DNA of 64,000 bases, from the NCBI RefSeq assembly GCF_023734775.1, contig NZ_AP025732.1:1302001-1366000 (forward strand), read 5' to 3'. Positions 28,335 through 37,929 of this stretch are shown here, piece after piece. The stretch comes from Nostoc cf. commune SO-36. GTDB lineage: Bacteria; Cyanobacteriota; Cyanobacteriia; Cyanobacteriales; Nostocaceae. A model generated the notes under the pieces. It saw only the letters and a program-made list of their open reading frames with translations. It ran no database searches and was not told the DNA's origin. Every line of letters starts with the position of its first letter. Position 1 is the stretch's first letter. Both the position numbers and the translations under genes were made by a program.

Positions 28335-28592
28335 AGTTGTTACTCCGTTCAGCTCAAAGATGGAAAGAATACTACAGGCATTTCAGGTGGATTAACCAAT
28401 CCAGTTGTGTCAACCATTGAGTTGGTCGTTGCGATCGCGCTGTCTGTGCTGGCGCTAGCTTTCCCAGTGGTAGCAGGAGTGATTGTGATTGGTTTTCTAA
28501 TAGTAGCTATTCAAAGAATCTGGAGTTTCTTCTTCAATAAACCATCTTCTCAAACTACTGAAACCGTCTCTCCATCAAAAGAATTGGGATAA
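28335..28592 (+). pseudogene. C-terminal remnant of a DUF4126-type membrane protein
   Basis: An open frame begins right after a TAG at 28332-28334 and reads KNTTGISGGLTNPVVSTIEL followed by a hydrophobic helix (VVAIALSVLALAFPVVAGVI) and a short polar tail. The 'K..T..GGL.NPVVST' motif before a final helix pair looks like the C-terminus of DUF4126 membrane proteins. No N-terminal half is seen upstream, so this is probably a 5'-truncated relic. Alternatively a small membrane protein could start at the GTG at 28407 (61 residues). Confidence 0.45.
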
Positions 28593-28616
28593 GTAGTTAT
28601 GGATTTGTTCCATAAC

Positions 28617-28649
28617 TGCGTAAGCGTAGCCCATCGTAGACATCGCAAT
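28617..28649. repeat. Dispersed repeat GTAGCCCATCGTAGACATCG
   Basis: Same unit as 52163-52192; fragments occur at 31323-31340 and 62714-62734. Short, GC-rich compared with its surroundings, and always intergenic. Confidence 0.7.
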
Positions 28650-28693
28650 CTAGATTGCATTAAAAAAATGTCCTTGCTATCCTACTTTTACAG

Positions 28694-28740
28694 TAATACC
28701 AAGTCGCGGTTATGATATCTCACTAGACGACTTGGTATTA
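28694..28740. repeat. Inverted repeat TAATACCAAGTCG / CGACTTGGTATTA
   Basis: Perfect 13-bp arms with a 21-nt loop, 27 nt past the stop of the minus-strand cytochrome gene. It could terminate transcription from that side but lacks a T tract; it may be a small repeat element. Confidence 0.7.
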
Positions 28741-28766
28741 ACATAGGATATCAACTGTAACTAAAA

Positions 28767-30854
28767 TTAAAAGCTTCCTGGATTGTCATCAAGTGCTAGC
28801 AAGAAATTAATCAGGTCTGTTTGCTGGTGGGAATTAAAGCCAGACTGTCTATCTACGTAGAAGTAATGACCTGTGCCATCAAGGTTACTACGCACTAAAC
28901 CAGGGTTAGCTTTGTTGGCTTTTATAACTTTTGCACGAAGATCGCGATCAACCAAGGCACGCAAGCTGCTAGCTGGATCGGCAGGTATACTAAGGCTGAG
29001 AGTGCCAGATAACCCTAAGCCAGTCTTGTCAACTACCGTAAAACTACCATTTGAGTCAACTTTCAAGCTTCCTGCCCGTACCGCTACACCACCATCGTGC
29101 AAATATGGTGCGTTTACATAAAGACCACGTAAGGTACTAGTTTTGTAACCGCCTTTGGGCAATACACCTTTGGGTAAAGTTGTAGGAGTATCAGATATAC
29201 CCTGCGTTGGTACATCAAGCACTTCAGCATTAGCAGGTATGGGAACTGGAGTATTAAAAGTATATAGCTTGGGTGCTACTAACAATTTATTCAGCCCCAA
29301 GCGAGATTGGGCACGAGCGGGGTTAGTACGAATTTGATCAATTGGATGAATTTTGTTGTCGGTGAAGAAGGGTGGAATATGGCAAGTTGCACAATTAGCT
29401 TTCTGAAAAACTTTTGCGCCACGTTTAACAGAATTATTGGTTAGTGCTTGCCAGTTTTCTGAAGTCTGGTTGGCGGGTGGCACTAAGCTGTTTTGGAAAG
29501 CAGACATAGCATTATTAGCAAACAAGAAAGTGCCGCTAGCAATATCTTCGGGGTTTCCAGTATTTGGACTGAAAACTAAACCGTTGTAAGTAAACAAACT
29601 GGGACGCAGGTTTGGGTAAGTTCCTGTGCCAGGAGCAGGAATTTGGTCTTCTAATTCTGCTTGTATAGGATTCGGTACGATTTTCCGCAGCCATTCTGAG
29701 GGTTTTACTATCACTCCTTTTGGTAAACGTAGGCTGGGATCGGCAGCGTTTTGCAGTAATGTACCAATATAAACTTCTGGATCAATACCAAGAGTATCTG
29801 CACTGATTTGAGCGGCTGCGAACAGATTGACTTCTGAAGAGTGAACACCGTTGTTGAGAGCGCTGAGTCCAGCAAACGGGCCAACGGCTGCTTCTCCTGA
29901 TGCTCCGTAAGGATGATTTTTAAAGGCGAAGATACTAGGAATTTTAGTACTGTCTCTAATACCATCTGGCGAACTCTCGAAATTACCGAAAGGTACATCT
30001 AATACTGCATCATCAAAGGCATCTTCTAACTTCTTTGGATCGGGGAGTTCTACTTTATTGCCTTTGCTGTCAATAATAGTCTTACCATTGCCTTTGTATT
30101 GTGGGTCTAATGGGTTGAAGTTTAACCGCGCAAACCCTGCGGCTGTATTTGGTGCTAAGGCAATCAATAAAGGGATTGCGAGTTCCCCATTAGATGTTCC
30201 TGGAATGATTTTATTATTGGAAAGGGTTGCATGACAAAGCAGACAGGTAATCTCGCCGTTAGCTTTTAATCCTAGTGCTGCACTCTGTCTCGCTGGAACT
30301 TTTAAACCTGTATTAACTACAGTTCCTTTAGGAAAAGTTCGGCTACCTAAGGTTAAATTCTTCTGGAGAGTAATTTTTAGGTTTGTCGTTGGCTGACCTT
30401 GCAAACTAGCGATCGCTACACCTATTTCATCAGATATTGTATTTAATCCCTGCCCAAAACCAAATACTCCTTGGAAACCAAGTGTGTCTCCAATCTTACG
30501 GTTAAAGAATATATTTTCACCTTGGGCTATTAATTTCTGAGTAATTTTAACTGCCCCTACCCGTTGATAAGAAATGGGGTCATTAGAATTGAATCCCTTA
30601 TTTGCAACTACTCTTGCTGCTTCTTGAGGGCTAAGTAATTTACCGAAATAGTCGTAATAGCCTAGTGGTTGAGTAGGAGCAGGTTGTAAAAGGTTAATCG
30701 TAGCAAAAGCTGTTTGGCTTGTTGTCAACCAATTTGATAACAAGATACCAAAAACACTAATGAGAAAAACGCACATTAATAAGAAAATTTTGGTTTTTGA
30801 ACCATACAACATCCTAACGACACGAGTCTTAGGGTTGTTCTTTTGTTGTTTCAC
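28767..30854 (-). CDS. Exported di-haem c-type cytochrome (peroxidase-like)
   Basis: The 695-residue protein has an N-terminal basic stretch and a hydrophobic export segment (about 22-40). Two haem c motifs are present, CLLCH (near residue 205) and CATCH (near residue 500). The second sits in a region of the cytochrome c peroxidase / MauG type (GGYKTSTLRGLYVNAPYLHD, SLRALVDRDLR). It should sit in the periplasm or lumen and carry electrons or reduce peroxide-type substrates. A ~300-residue spacing between haem sites and extra loops make it larger than typical CcpA. No partner gene adjoins. Confidence 0.82.
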   Translation of the reverse strand: MKQQKNNPKTRVVRMLYGSKTKIFLLMCVFLISVFGILLSNWLTTSQTAFATINLLQPAPTQPLGYYDYFGKLLSPQEAARVVANKGFNSNDPISYQRVGAVKITQKLIAQGENIFFNRKIGDTLGFQGVFGFGQGLNTISDEIGVAIASLQGQPTTNLKITLQKNLTLGSRTFPKGTVVNTGLKVPARQSAALGLKANGEITCLLCHATLSNNKIIPGTSNGELAIPLLIALAPNTAAGFARLNFNPLDPQYKGNGKTIIDSKGNKVELPDPKKLEDAFDDAVLDVPFGNFESSPDGIRDSTKIPSIFAFKNHPYGASGEAAVGPFAGLSALNNGVHSSEVNLFAAAQISADTLGIDPEVYIGTLLQNAADPSLRLPKGVIVKPSEWLRKIVPNPIQAELEDQIPAPGTGTYPNLRPSLFTYNGLVFSPNTGNPEDIASGTFLFANNAMSAFQNSLVPPANQTSENWQALTNNSVKRGAKVFQKANCATCHIPPFFTDNKIHPIDQIRTNPARAQSRLGLNKLLVAPKLYTFNTPVPIPANAEVLDVPTQGISDTPTTLPKGVLPKGGYKTSTLRGLYVNAPYLHDGGVAVRAGSLKVDSNGSFTVVDKTGLGLSGTLSLSIPADPASSLRALVDRDLRAKVIKANKANPGLVRSNLDGTGHYFYVDRQSGFNSHQQTDLINFLLALDDNPGSF

Positions 30855-31392
30855 AGTGAGATATTAAATAAAAATCTATCAGTAGATATATCACACTCTT
30901 ATGTAAATATATGTAATAGTGTGTTTAAGTTTTTTATCAATTTGATGGCTAGTTTAGTTTCTTATACCAGCCTCAACAATTATTAATTTAAGAATTGATA
31001 AGGAATTGAAGAGTAGTTATGAAAAGGAACTCTTAAAAGGGAACAGGGAAACTAAGCCATACACTTGTAAATAAAAAAAGAGCTAAATATAGCAATTCTA
31101 ATAACTGCTCATTATTCAGTTGTTTAATCACAATTAAAAGTTATTGATTAACACTCATGAAATTGCTGGCTATTAACTATGTATCCTGGAAGACAATCCT
31201 GTTGCGTTGGTCATCCGTAGCGGTAGCCCGCACTTCTCTACGAGACGCTTTGCGTAGCTTACTTCCCCAGAGGGGTACGGCAGTACGGCATGGTTTGACT
31301 GCGATCGCCAGCCGCTCAGTGACCATCGTAGACATCGCAATTATAAAGCGATCGCAGTCTTCCGGTGTGTTAGCACGAAAGCGTAACGCACC
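30855..31392. other. Intergenic region with dispersed palindromic repeats
   Basis: 30855-31200 is AT-rich with no recognised element. 31205-31392 contains Nostoc-type palindromic fragments (GTAGCCCGCACTTCTCTACG, CCATCGTAGACATCGC, GGTGTGTTAGCACGAAAGCG). An open frame starting at 31157 reads through these repeats into the tandem array and is not judged a gene. Confidence 0.6.
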
Positions 31393-31644
31393 TTTGAACT
31401 CCGTGAATGAGTCTTTTATACTCGTGGATGAGCCTTTTATACTCGTGAATGAGTCTTTTAGCTCCGTTCACGAGTCTTTTAGCTCCGTTCACGAGTCTTT
31501 GAACTCCGTTAACGAGTCTTTGAACTCCGTTAACGAGTCTTTTAGCTCCGTTAACGAGTCTTTTAGCTCCGTTAACGAGTCTTTTAGCTCCGTGAATGAG
31601 TCTTTTAGCTCCGTTGACGAGTCTTTGATACTCGTGAATGAGTG
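31393..31644 (+). repeat. Tandem array of twelve 21-bp units (TTTTAGCTCCGTTAACGAGTC type)
   Basis: Twelve units in uninterrupted head-to-tail order. Variation is concentrated in bases 4-8 and 12-16 of the unit (TTGAACTCC or TTTTAGCTCC; GTTAAC, GTGAAT, GTTCAC). In the plus frame each unit reads as a heptad such as SFSSVNE. There are no spacers, so it is not CRISPR. One lone unit recurs at 34936-34956, downstream of the Roco gene. Confidence 0.92.
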
Positions 31645-31658
31645 AATGTTATTGCAAG
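31628..31658 (+). repeat. Left copy of 31-bp direct repeat bracketing the Roco gene
   Basis: The 31-bp stretch that begins ATACTCGTGAATGAGTGAAT recurs at 34940-34970 with two mismatches. It includes the last array unit. The two copies bracket about 3.3 kb containing only the LRR-Roc-COR gene. Confidence 0.8.
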
Positions 31659-31813
31659 ATTAGCAATATCTATGACGTGCTATGCCTACGCACCCTGCTA
31701 ATTTAAACATTACAGCCGTTTTTATGCACATGAACACACTAATCCAGTCTCTAATGCTTAGTTGCGATATACTGCTTTAGTAAATATCGCTACAGAGTTG
31801 GTGAGGTTTGCAG

Positions 31814-34800
31814 GTGACAAACGAAGAACTGTTACAAGTTATTGAACAAGCTGCCAGCGAAAAGGCAACGGAGCTAGACCTCTCTAACAATCAACTCAGC
31901 AGCCTGCCGCCAGAAATCAGCCAACTCTCCAGCCTGACTGAGCTATACCTCAATGACAATCAACTCAGCAGCCTGCCGCCAGAAATCAGCCAACTCTTCA
32001 GCCTGACAACGCTATACCTCCATAACAATCAACTCAGCAGCCTGCCGCCAGAAATCAGCCAACTCTCCAGCCTGACAACGCTATACCTCCATAACAATCA
32101 ACTCAGCAGCCTGCCGCCAGAAATCAGCCAACTCTCCAGCCTGACAACGCTATACCTCCATAACAATCAACTCAGCAGCCTGCCGCCAGAAATCAGCCAA
32201 CTCTCCAGCCTGACAACGCTATACCTCTCTAACAATCAACTCAGCAGCCTGCCGCCAGAAATCAGCCAACTCTCCAACCTGACTGAGCTATCCCTCTCTA
32301 ACAATCAACTCAGCAGCCTGCCGCCAGAAATCAGCCAACTCTCCAGCCTGACTGAGCTATTCCTCTCTAACAATCAACTCAGCAGCCTGCCGCCAGAAAT
32401 CAGCCAACTCTCCAGCCTGACAAGGCTATACCTCCATAACAATCAACTCAGCAGCCTGCCGCCAGAAATCAGCCAACTCTCCAGCCTGACAAGGCTATAC
32501 CTCCATAACAATCAACTCAGCAGCCTGCCGCCAGAAATCAGCCAACTCTCCAGCCTGACTGAGCTAGACCTCCATAACAATCAACTCAGCAGCATGCCGC
32601 CAGAAATCAGCCAACTCTCCAGCCTGACAACGCTAGACCTCCATAACAATCAACTCAGCAGCCTGCCGCCAGAAATCAGCCAACTCTCCAGCCTGAGAAG
32701 GCTATACCTCGATAACAATCCATTAACCTCGCCACCACCTGAAATTGTCGAGCAGGGAACACAGGCGGTTTTAACATATCTGCAAGAAAGGTTAGAGGGC
32801 AGTCAACGGCAGTGGATTTCTAAACTGCTAGTCGTCGGTGAAGGAGGTGTGGGTAAAACATCCTTATTAAGAGCATTGCGCGGTGAAGAGTTCGACACCC
32901 AGGAATCCACCACTCACGGTATTGAAATTAAATCCCTGGAATTAACCCATCCCACGCAAGCTGTCACCATGCAGCTGAACACCTGGGACTTTGGGGGACA
33001 GGAAATCTATCACGCTACCCATCAATTCTTCCTCACCAACCGCTCTCTATTTTTACTCGCCTGGAATGCCCGACTGGGATTTGAGCAAGGTAAACTCTAC
33101 TACTGGCTAGATACTATCAAAGCCTTAGCCCCCGAATCTCCGATTTTACTCGTCGCCACCCACATCGATGAGCGAGATGCCGATCTTCCCCTAACTGAGT
33201 TACGCCGCAAATACCCCCAGATTATCGAACATTGTAAAATTAGCTCTAAAAGCAGCAATGGCATTGAAAAACTTCGGCAAGGAATCGCAGAATCAGCCGC
33301 TAATTTGCCCTTGATGGGTGAAATCTGGCCTACCACCTGGCTAAATGCTGCCAATGCCATCCGCACTCAGCCAAAAAAACAAATCACACCGCAACAATTG
33401 TGGGACATCATGGCTGAGTTCCAAGTTGCTGATATAAGCAAGGAAGTGCTGGCGCGATGGCTGCATGAATTAGGCGAAATTCTCTACTTCCAAGACAACG
33501 AAGAACTTAACGATATCGTTATCCTCAAGCCCCAGTGGGTAACTGAATATATCAGCAAAGTTTTGGAAAGCGAAAACGTAATCAAGCGTTGTGGTATTTT
33601 TAGCCGTCAGGAAATGGATCGACTATGGCACGACTTAGAGCGATATATGCGCGACCACTTCCTGCGCCTGATGGAGCGTTTTGACCTTTCCTACCCCATT
33701 CCCGAAAGCCAGGATCTCAGTCTGGTTGTGGAACGTTTGCCCTTCGACGCGCCTAATTATGAACACAAATGGCAGCAAATTAAACAAACAGGCGAGTGCA
33801 ACGAAATTTCGATGAAATTTCAACTCAATACCATTCCTGCGGGTATTCCCACTTGGTTTATTGCGCGTCAACACCGCTTCACAACTGGCATTCATTGGCG
33901 TAACGGTGTCTTATTTGCTTATGAGCAAGAACATTTAGCATTGGTGGAAGCTGTTAAAAGCGATCGCTATATTAAATTAACAGTGCGAGGCTCTAACCCC
34001 CTAAATTTCTTTGTCCTGCTTCGAGATGGCATCGAACTCACCCTCGCCAGATTTCCCGGATTAGACATTCAACGCACAATTCCATGTTTTGGTCATAATG
34101 GTCAACCATGTACCCACGAATTTGACTATAAACAACTATCGCAACGCTGGGAAAAAAAGAAAGGAACAATTGAATGCCCAGAAGCGATGGAAGATGTATC
34201 AGTATCAAAACTCTTATATGGCTTAAACTGGAATACTCAAAATGCTGTGCTAGAACGCATTGACCAGTTAGAAAAAAAAGTTGTTGGCGGACAAGCAGTA
34301 ATTCTCGATGAATTTAAAAATCTCCGAGAACTGACGCAACGTGGATTTACCAATGCATTCCGCCGCGAACAAGCAATCATAGATTCTCGTTGTCCCAATG
34401 TCTTTGTTCTGCGTCCCCGTGGCGATAAAGCTTGGCAAAAGAATCTAACTGGACAGAAATTAGATTTACAACTCTATTGCCAAGCACCGGGCTGTTGGCA
34501 TCCCACCCAAGAAGGCGGTTTATATGAAATAAATGAACCTGCCAAATGGTTGAGAGTAACTGCACCTTATATTGGTAACTTATTCAAAGTCTTAAAATAT
34601 GCTGCACCGATAATTGGCCCTTGGTTGGGTGTGCTAGACCCCAAAGAATATGAAACGCTATTTAAAAATGACTTAGAACTATTTAAAGAACTAGCAGCAA
34701 AATTACCTGAACTCAAAGAATCTGAATATTTAGAACCAGCAGACAAAATTGCTAGAGGTGAAGATTTAGATCCAGAACGCGTCGATGGTGCTGCTTTGCG

Positions 34801-34927
34801 TGCCTTGCGTCAACTTTTAGAAGAAGAAGATCCCCAGCAGCACTGGGGTGGCTTAAAGAACGTCTTGACTCCAGAGGGACATTACCTGTGGCTATGCGAA
34901 CACCACGCAGCAGAGTATAAACGCTAA
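31814..34927 (+). CDS. Roco protein: leucine-rich repeats, Roc GTPase, COR, unknown C-terminal domain
   Basis: The product is 1037 residues from the GTG at 31814, which has GAGG at good spacing; the TTG at 31808 would overlap that site. Domains in order: LRR (about 22-315) made of twelve 23-residue repeats plus a degenerate thirteenth; Roc GTPase with P-loop GEGGVGKTS (342-350), switch DFGGQ and THID for the guanine-specificity region; COR (about 510-690; LKPQWVTEYISKVLE, FSRQEMDRLW). A ~340-residue C-terminal part follows that I cannot assign, containing Cys-rich CQAPGCWHP and a helical end. Roco proteins are GTP-switch signalling molecules; bacterial ones have mostly unknown roles. It stands alone; comM follows 174 nt later. 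Confidence 0.9.
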   Translation: MTNEELLQVIEQAASEKATELDLSNNQLSSLPPEISQLSSLTELYLNDNQLSSLPPEISQLFSLTTLYLHNNQLSSLPPEISQLSSLTTLYLHNNQLSSLPPEISQLSSLTTLYLHNNQLSSLPPEISQLSSLTTLYLSNNQLSSLPPEISQLSNLTELSLSNNQLSSLPPEISQLSSLTELFLSNNQLSSLPPEISQLSSLTRLYLHNNQLSSLPPEISQLSSLTRLYLHNNQLSSLPPEISQLSSLTELDLHNNQLSSMPPEISQLSSLTTLDLHNNQLSSLPPEISQLSSLRRLYLDNNPLTSPPPEIVEQGTQAVLTYLQERLEGSQRQWISKLLVVGEGGVGKTSLLRALRGEEFDTQESTTHGIEIKSLELTHPTQAVTMQLNTWDFGGQEIYHATHQFFLTNRSLFLLAWNARLGFEQGKLYYWLDTIKALAPESPILLVATHIDERDADLPLTELRRKYPQIIEHCKISSKSSNGIEKLRQGIAESAANLPLMGEIWPTTWLNAANAIRTQPKKQITPQQLWDIMAEFQVADISKEVLARWLHELGEILYFQDNEELNDIVILKPQWVTEYISKVLESENVIKRCGIFSRQEMDRLWHDLERYMRDHFLRLMERFDLSYPIPESQDLSLVVERLPFDAPNYEHKWQQIKQTGECNEISMKFQLNTIPAGIPTWFIARQHRFTTGIHWRNGVLFAYEQEHLALVEAVKSDRYIKLTVRGSNPLNFFVLLRDGIELTLARFPGLDIQRTIPCFGHNGQPCTHEFDYKQLSQRWEKKKGTIECPEAMEDVSVSKLLYGLNWNTQNAVLERIDQLEKKVVGGQAVILDEFKNLRELTQRGFTNAFRREQAIIDSRCPNVFVLRPRGDKAWQKNLTGQKLDLQLYCQAPGCWHPTQEGGLYEINEPAKWLRVTAPYIGNLFKVLKYAAPIIGPWLGVLDPKEYETLFKNDLELFKELAAKLPELKESEYLEPADKIARGEDLDPERVDGAALRALRQLLEEEDPQQHWGGLKNVLTPEGHYLWLCEHHAAEYKR
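31877..32704 (+). repeat. Twelve 69-bp tandem repeats encoding the LRR units
   Basis: The 23-codon unit (NNQLSSLPPEISQLSSLT core) is repeated twelve times, 828 bp, with nearly identical DNA in the core (CTCAGCAGCCTGCCGCCAGA). Differences sit almost only in the exposed-face codons between L and NN (YLH, DLH, SLS, FLS, YLN). Silent differences are very few, which implies recent expansion or gene conversion. Confidence 0.95.
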
Positions 34928-34939
34928 GTATTTTAGATT

Positions 34940-34970
34940 TATACTCGTGAATGAGTGAATATTATTGTAA
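34940..34970 (+). repeat. Right copy of 31-bp direct repeat bracketing the Roco gene
   Basis: Matches 31628-31658 with two mismatches; it begins inside a single array-type unit (34936-34956), 12 nt after the Roco stop codon. Confidence 0.8.
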
Positions 34971-35101
34971 GGGTTGCGATCGCAATGGTATTTTTGGGCT
35001 TAGGCATCTCAAAGAAAGAGAGGGAGCAGTAAGTGGTTTCACTAATGCCAATCTACCAACTCATCTGCTAGAGATTTTAAAGGTTTACCGTTATATAAGC
35101 A

Positions 35102-36630
35102 ATGCTTGCTAGAGTCTGGAGTGCATCAATTGTAGGCATCGATGCCGTCAAAGTCGGCGTGGAAGTCGATGTGTCAGGAGGATTACCGGGAATTGTTGTC
35201 TTGGGACTGCCAGATTCAGCGATTCAAGAATCAAGAGAAAGAGTCAAAGCAACTCTAAAAAATACTGGTTTTGCCTTTCCGATGCGTAAAATAGTCATTA
35301 ATTTAACTCCGGCAGATTTACGCAAAGAAGGCCCCTGTTTCGATTTGCCTATTAGTGTAGGAATTTTGGCAGCTTCTGAGCAAGTTAGCGCTGATTTGTT
35401 GGGGGATTATCTATTTTTAGGCGAAGTCTCTTTAGATGGCAGTTTACGTCCCGTGGCTGGTGTCTTACCGATCGCAGCAGCAGCCCAAAAGATGGGAATT
35501 GCAGGTTTAGTTCTCCCTGCTGATAATGCCCAAGAAGCGGCAGTGGTTGAAGATTTGGCTGTTTACGGGTGCAAACATTTATCTGAGGTGGTGGATTTTT
35601 TAAATAATCCGGGCGTTACAAACCTGTGCAGATAGATAGTACAACACAGACAACAACAGCATCCTACCCTGGCACAGATTTGCATGATGTGAAAGGACAA
35701 GCTCATGCGCGTCGTGCTTTAGAAATTGCTGCGGCTGGTGGGCATAATTTAATTTTTGTCGGGCCGCCTGGTAGTGGGAAGACAATGTTAGCAAGGCGAT
35801 TACCGGGAATATTACCGCCGTTGAGTTTTGCCGAATCTTTAGAAGTGACTCGGATTCATTCGGTAGCTGGTTTATTGAAAAATCGTGGTTCATTAGTACG
35901 CGATCGCCCTTTCCGCAGTCCCCACCACTCAGCATCCGGGCCTTCTCTAGTTGGCGGTGGTAGCTTCCCTCGTCCTGGGGAAATCTCATTATCTCACAGA
36001 GGTGTGCTGTTCCTAGACGAATTAACTGAGTTTAAACGTGATGTATTGGAATTTCTGCGCCAACCTTTAGAAGATGGCTATGTGACGATTTCCCGTACTA
36101 AACTATCGGTAATGTTTCCCGCGCAGTTTACTTTAGTTGCAAGTACTAATCCCTGTCCTTGCGGTTACTATGGCGATACCATCCAACAATGTACTTGTTC
36201 TCCCCGCCAACGTGAGCAATATTGGGCAAAACTTTCTGGGCCTTTAATGGATCGCATTGATTTACAAGTTGCAGTGAATCGCTTAAAACCAGAAGAAATT
36301 ACCCAACAACCGACGGGAGAAACATCAATATCAGTACGCGAACGAGTCCAACAAGCCAGCGATCGCGCAATTACCCGTTTCCAAGGAGAAGCAAATCTGC
36401 GTTGCAATGCCCATTTGCAAAGTCGCCATCTCCAAAAATGGTGCAAGTTAGATGATGCTAGCCGCAATTTATTAGAAGCAGCAATTAGAAAATTAGGCTT
36501 ATCAGCAAGAGCTAGCGATCGCATTCTCAAAGTAGCACGAACTATTGCAGATTTAGCAGGAGAAGATGAGTTAAAAACCAATCATGTAGCGGAAGCAATT
36601 CAATATCGCACGATAGATAGGATGCAGTAG
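35102..36630 (+). CDS. comM: ComM-type YifB family Mg-chelatase-like AAA+ ATPase, one-base frameshift
   Basis: The two open frames are halves of one ~509-residue protein. The N-terminal half (MLARVWSASIVGIDAVKVGV; LTPADLRKEGPCFDLPI) is the YifB/ComM N-domain with a Lon-protease-like fold. The C-terminal half has Walker A VGPPGSGKTML, Walker B GVLFLDELTEF and the arginine-rich C-terminal helices. The frame breaks at the AAA run 35620-35622; one more A joins NNPGVTKPVQ to IDSTTQ. ComM is a hexameric branch-migration helicase that helps DNA uptake and recombination. The lesion is a homopolymer change and is probably a sequence error, so the gene is given as one CDS. Confidence 0.85.
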
Positions 36631-37025
36631 CAATCTTGTTATTATCGCTCAGATAGTTCGTGTTACCAGCAACTAGAACAACAAGGCTAATTTAAGAGTC
36701 AATATTTGGCTGGAAACTAGAGAATAGGATCGGGCGATCGCATCTATTTTGGAACTTCCACGGTATCATGTTGAACCTAATACTTGAAAGTGTGTTAAGT
36801 AGGAAAAGTAGGATATTTTTTCTCAAACATTAAATAAACTCTTATTTAAGTGTATTCTTGACAGATTAAGCATAACTACTATTGACAGAATTAATTTTGT
36901 CTTAACCTGTCAAAAATGATTTCAGTGTAATCTGTAGTTATCAGTAAATTTTAACAATTAATCCTTTTAGGAAAGGATTAATTATTGCTGAATCAAAATC
37001 AAGAAATTTTATCTTGGAGTGGAAG
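36631..37025. other. Intergenic region, nothing recognised
   Basis: 395 nt between comM and the DUF4394 gene, AT-rich, with short TGACAGATTAA/TGACAGAATTAA repeats near 36858-36896. A ribosome binding site (GGAGTGGAAG) for the next gene is at its end. Confidence 0.5.
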
Positions 37026-37880
37026 ATGAAAGGTTTTATCACACGAAAAATTGCCCTTGTCGTTACTCTAGCCACTGCAAGTCTTGGCTTGAGTGCTAAC
37101 AAAATTTTAGCTGACGTTAATATCACCAAATCAGCTGATATCCTTCAAATTAATGTTACAGGCAAATGGTCTCCTTTAAGATTCATTGGCTTAACCTCAA
37201 AGAATACTCTTGTAAATATAGATCCGAGTGGATTTGCTAAAGCAGTTAAAGTCAAAGGAATTGACGGCAACTTACAAGGTATTGACTTCCGTCCAGCAAA
37301 TGGTCTGCTTTATGGTGTCACAGATACTGACAACATATACACGATCAACCCTAGAACTGGTCGGGCTACGTTTGTGAGCAAACTATCTAGCAGCTTTAAT
37401 GGAGGATTTCAGTCAGGGTTTGATTTTAATCCTGTACCAGACCGCTTACGGATAGTAGGTAGCAATGATCAAAATTTCCGTACTAATGTAGACACTGGTG
37501 CAGTCACTGCCGATAAAAACCTAGCGTATGCTACTGATGATGTCAACGCCACAGTTGACCCCAACATTACCGCTGTCGCTTACATAAATTCGGTTGCTGG
37601 AGCCACATCAACTCAACTTTATGGCATTGATTACGATCTTGACGTTTTAGTACTGCAAAACCCACCCAATGATGGCACTCTCAGAACGATTGGCAAGCTT
37701 GGTGTTAACTTTGCACCGATAAGCGGGTTCGACATCTTTACAAATGCACAAGGTCAAAATACTGCCTATGCACTGTCTGGTTCAGTTCTTTACACTATTA
37801 ACCTATCTACTGGCACTGCAACTAAAATCGCCGATGTACCTAAAGGTAACTTCATTGGTTTAGCAGTTATATCAAAGTAG
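37026..37880 (+). CDS. DUF4394 domain exported protein
   Basis: The 284-residue product has a signal peptide (KIALVVTLATASLGLSANKI LA). The mature part is a repeat-rich beta-propeller-like domain (LVNIDPSGFAKAVKVKGIDG, GIDFRPANGLLYGVTDTDNI, GFDFNPVPDRLRIVGSNDQN, TAVAYINSV), matching DUF4394. These are secreted proteins of unknown role, sometimes surface-attached. The ATG at 37026 follows GGAGTGGAAG by 1-10 nt and opens the signal peptide. A long terminator hairpin follows the gene. Confidence 0.85.
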   Translation: MKGFITRKIALVVTLATASLGLSANKILADVNITKSADILQINVTGKWSPLRFIGLTSKNTLVNIDPSGFAKAVKVKGIDGNLQGIDFRPANGLLYGVTDTDNIYTINPRTGRATFVSKLSSSFNGGFQSGFDFNPVPDRLRIVGSNDQNFRTNVDTGAVTADKNLAYATDDVNATVDPNITAVAYINSVAGATSTQLYGIDYDLDVLVLQNPPNDGTLRTIGKLGVNFAPISGFDIFTNAQGQNTAYALSGSVLYTINLSTGTATKIADVPKGNFIGLAVISK

Positions 37881-37929
37881 GCATCCGCAAGCTCGACTTG
37901 ATCTATTTGTTAAAAGTGTAAACACGTAT

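Noticed and set aside
31393..31644. CRISPR array
   Set aside because: Units are 21 bp with no spacers between them, vary internally, and no cas gene is near.
31157..31645. 162-residue ORF running into the tandem array
   Set aside because: Its first half translates dispersed palindromic repeats (GTAGCCC..., CATCGTAGACATCG) and its second half the array; no protein family resemblance.
35102..36630. comM counted as two separate genes or as a decayed pseudogene
   Set aside because: The two frames are halves of one protein and join with one base in an A run; all motifs are intact.
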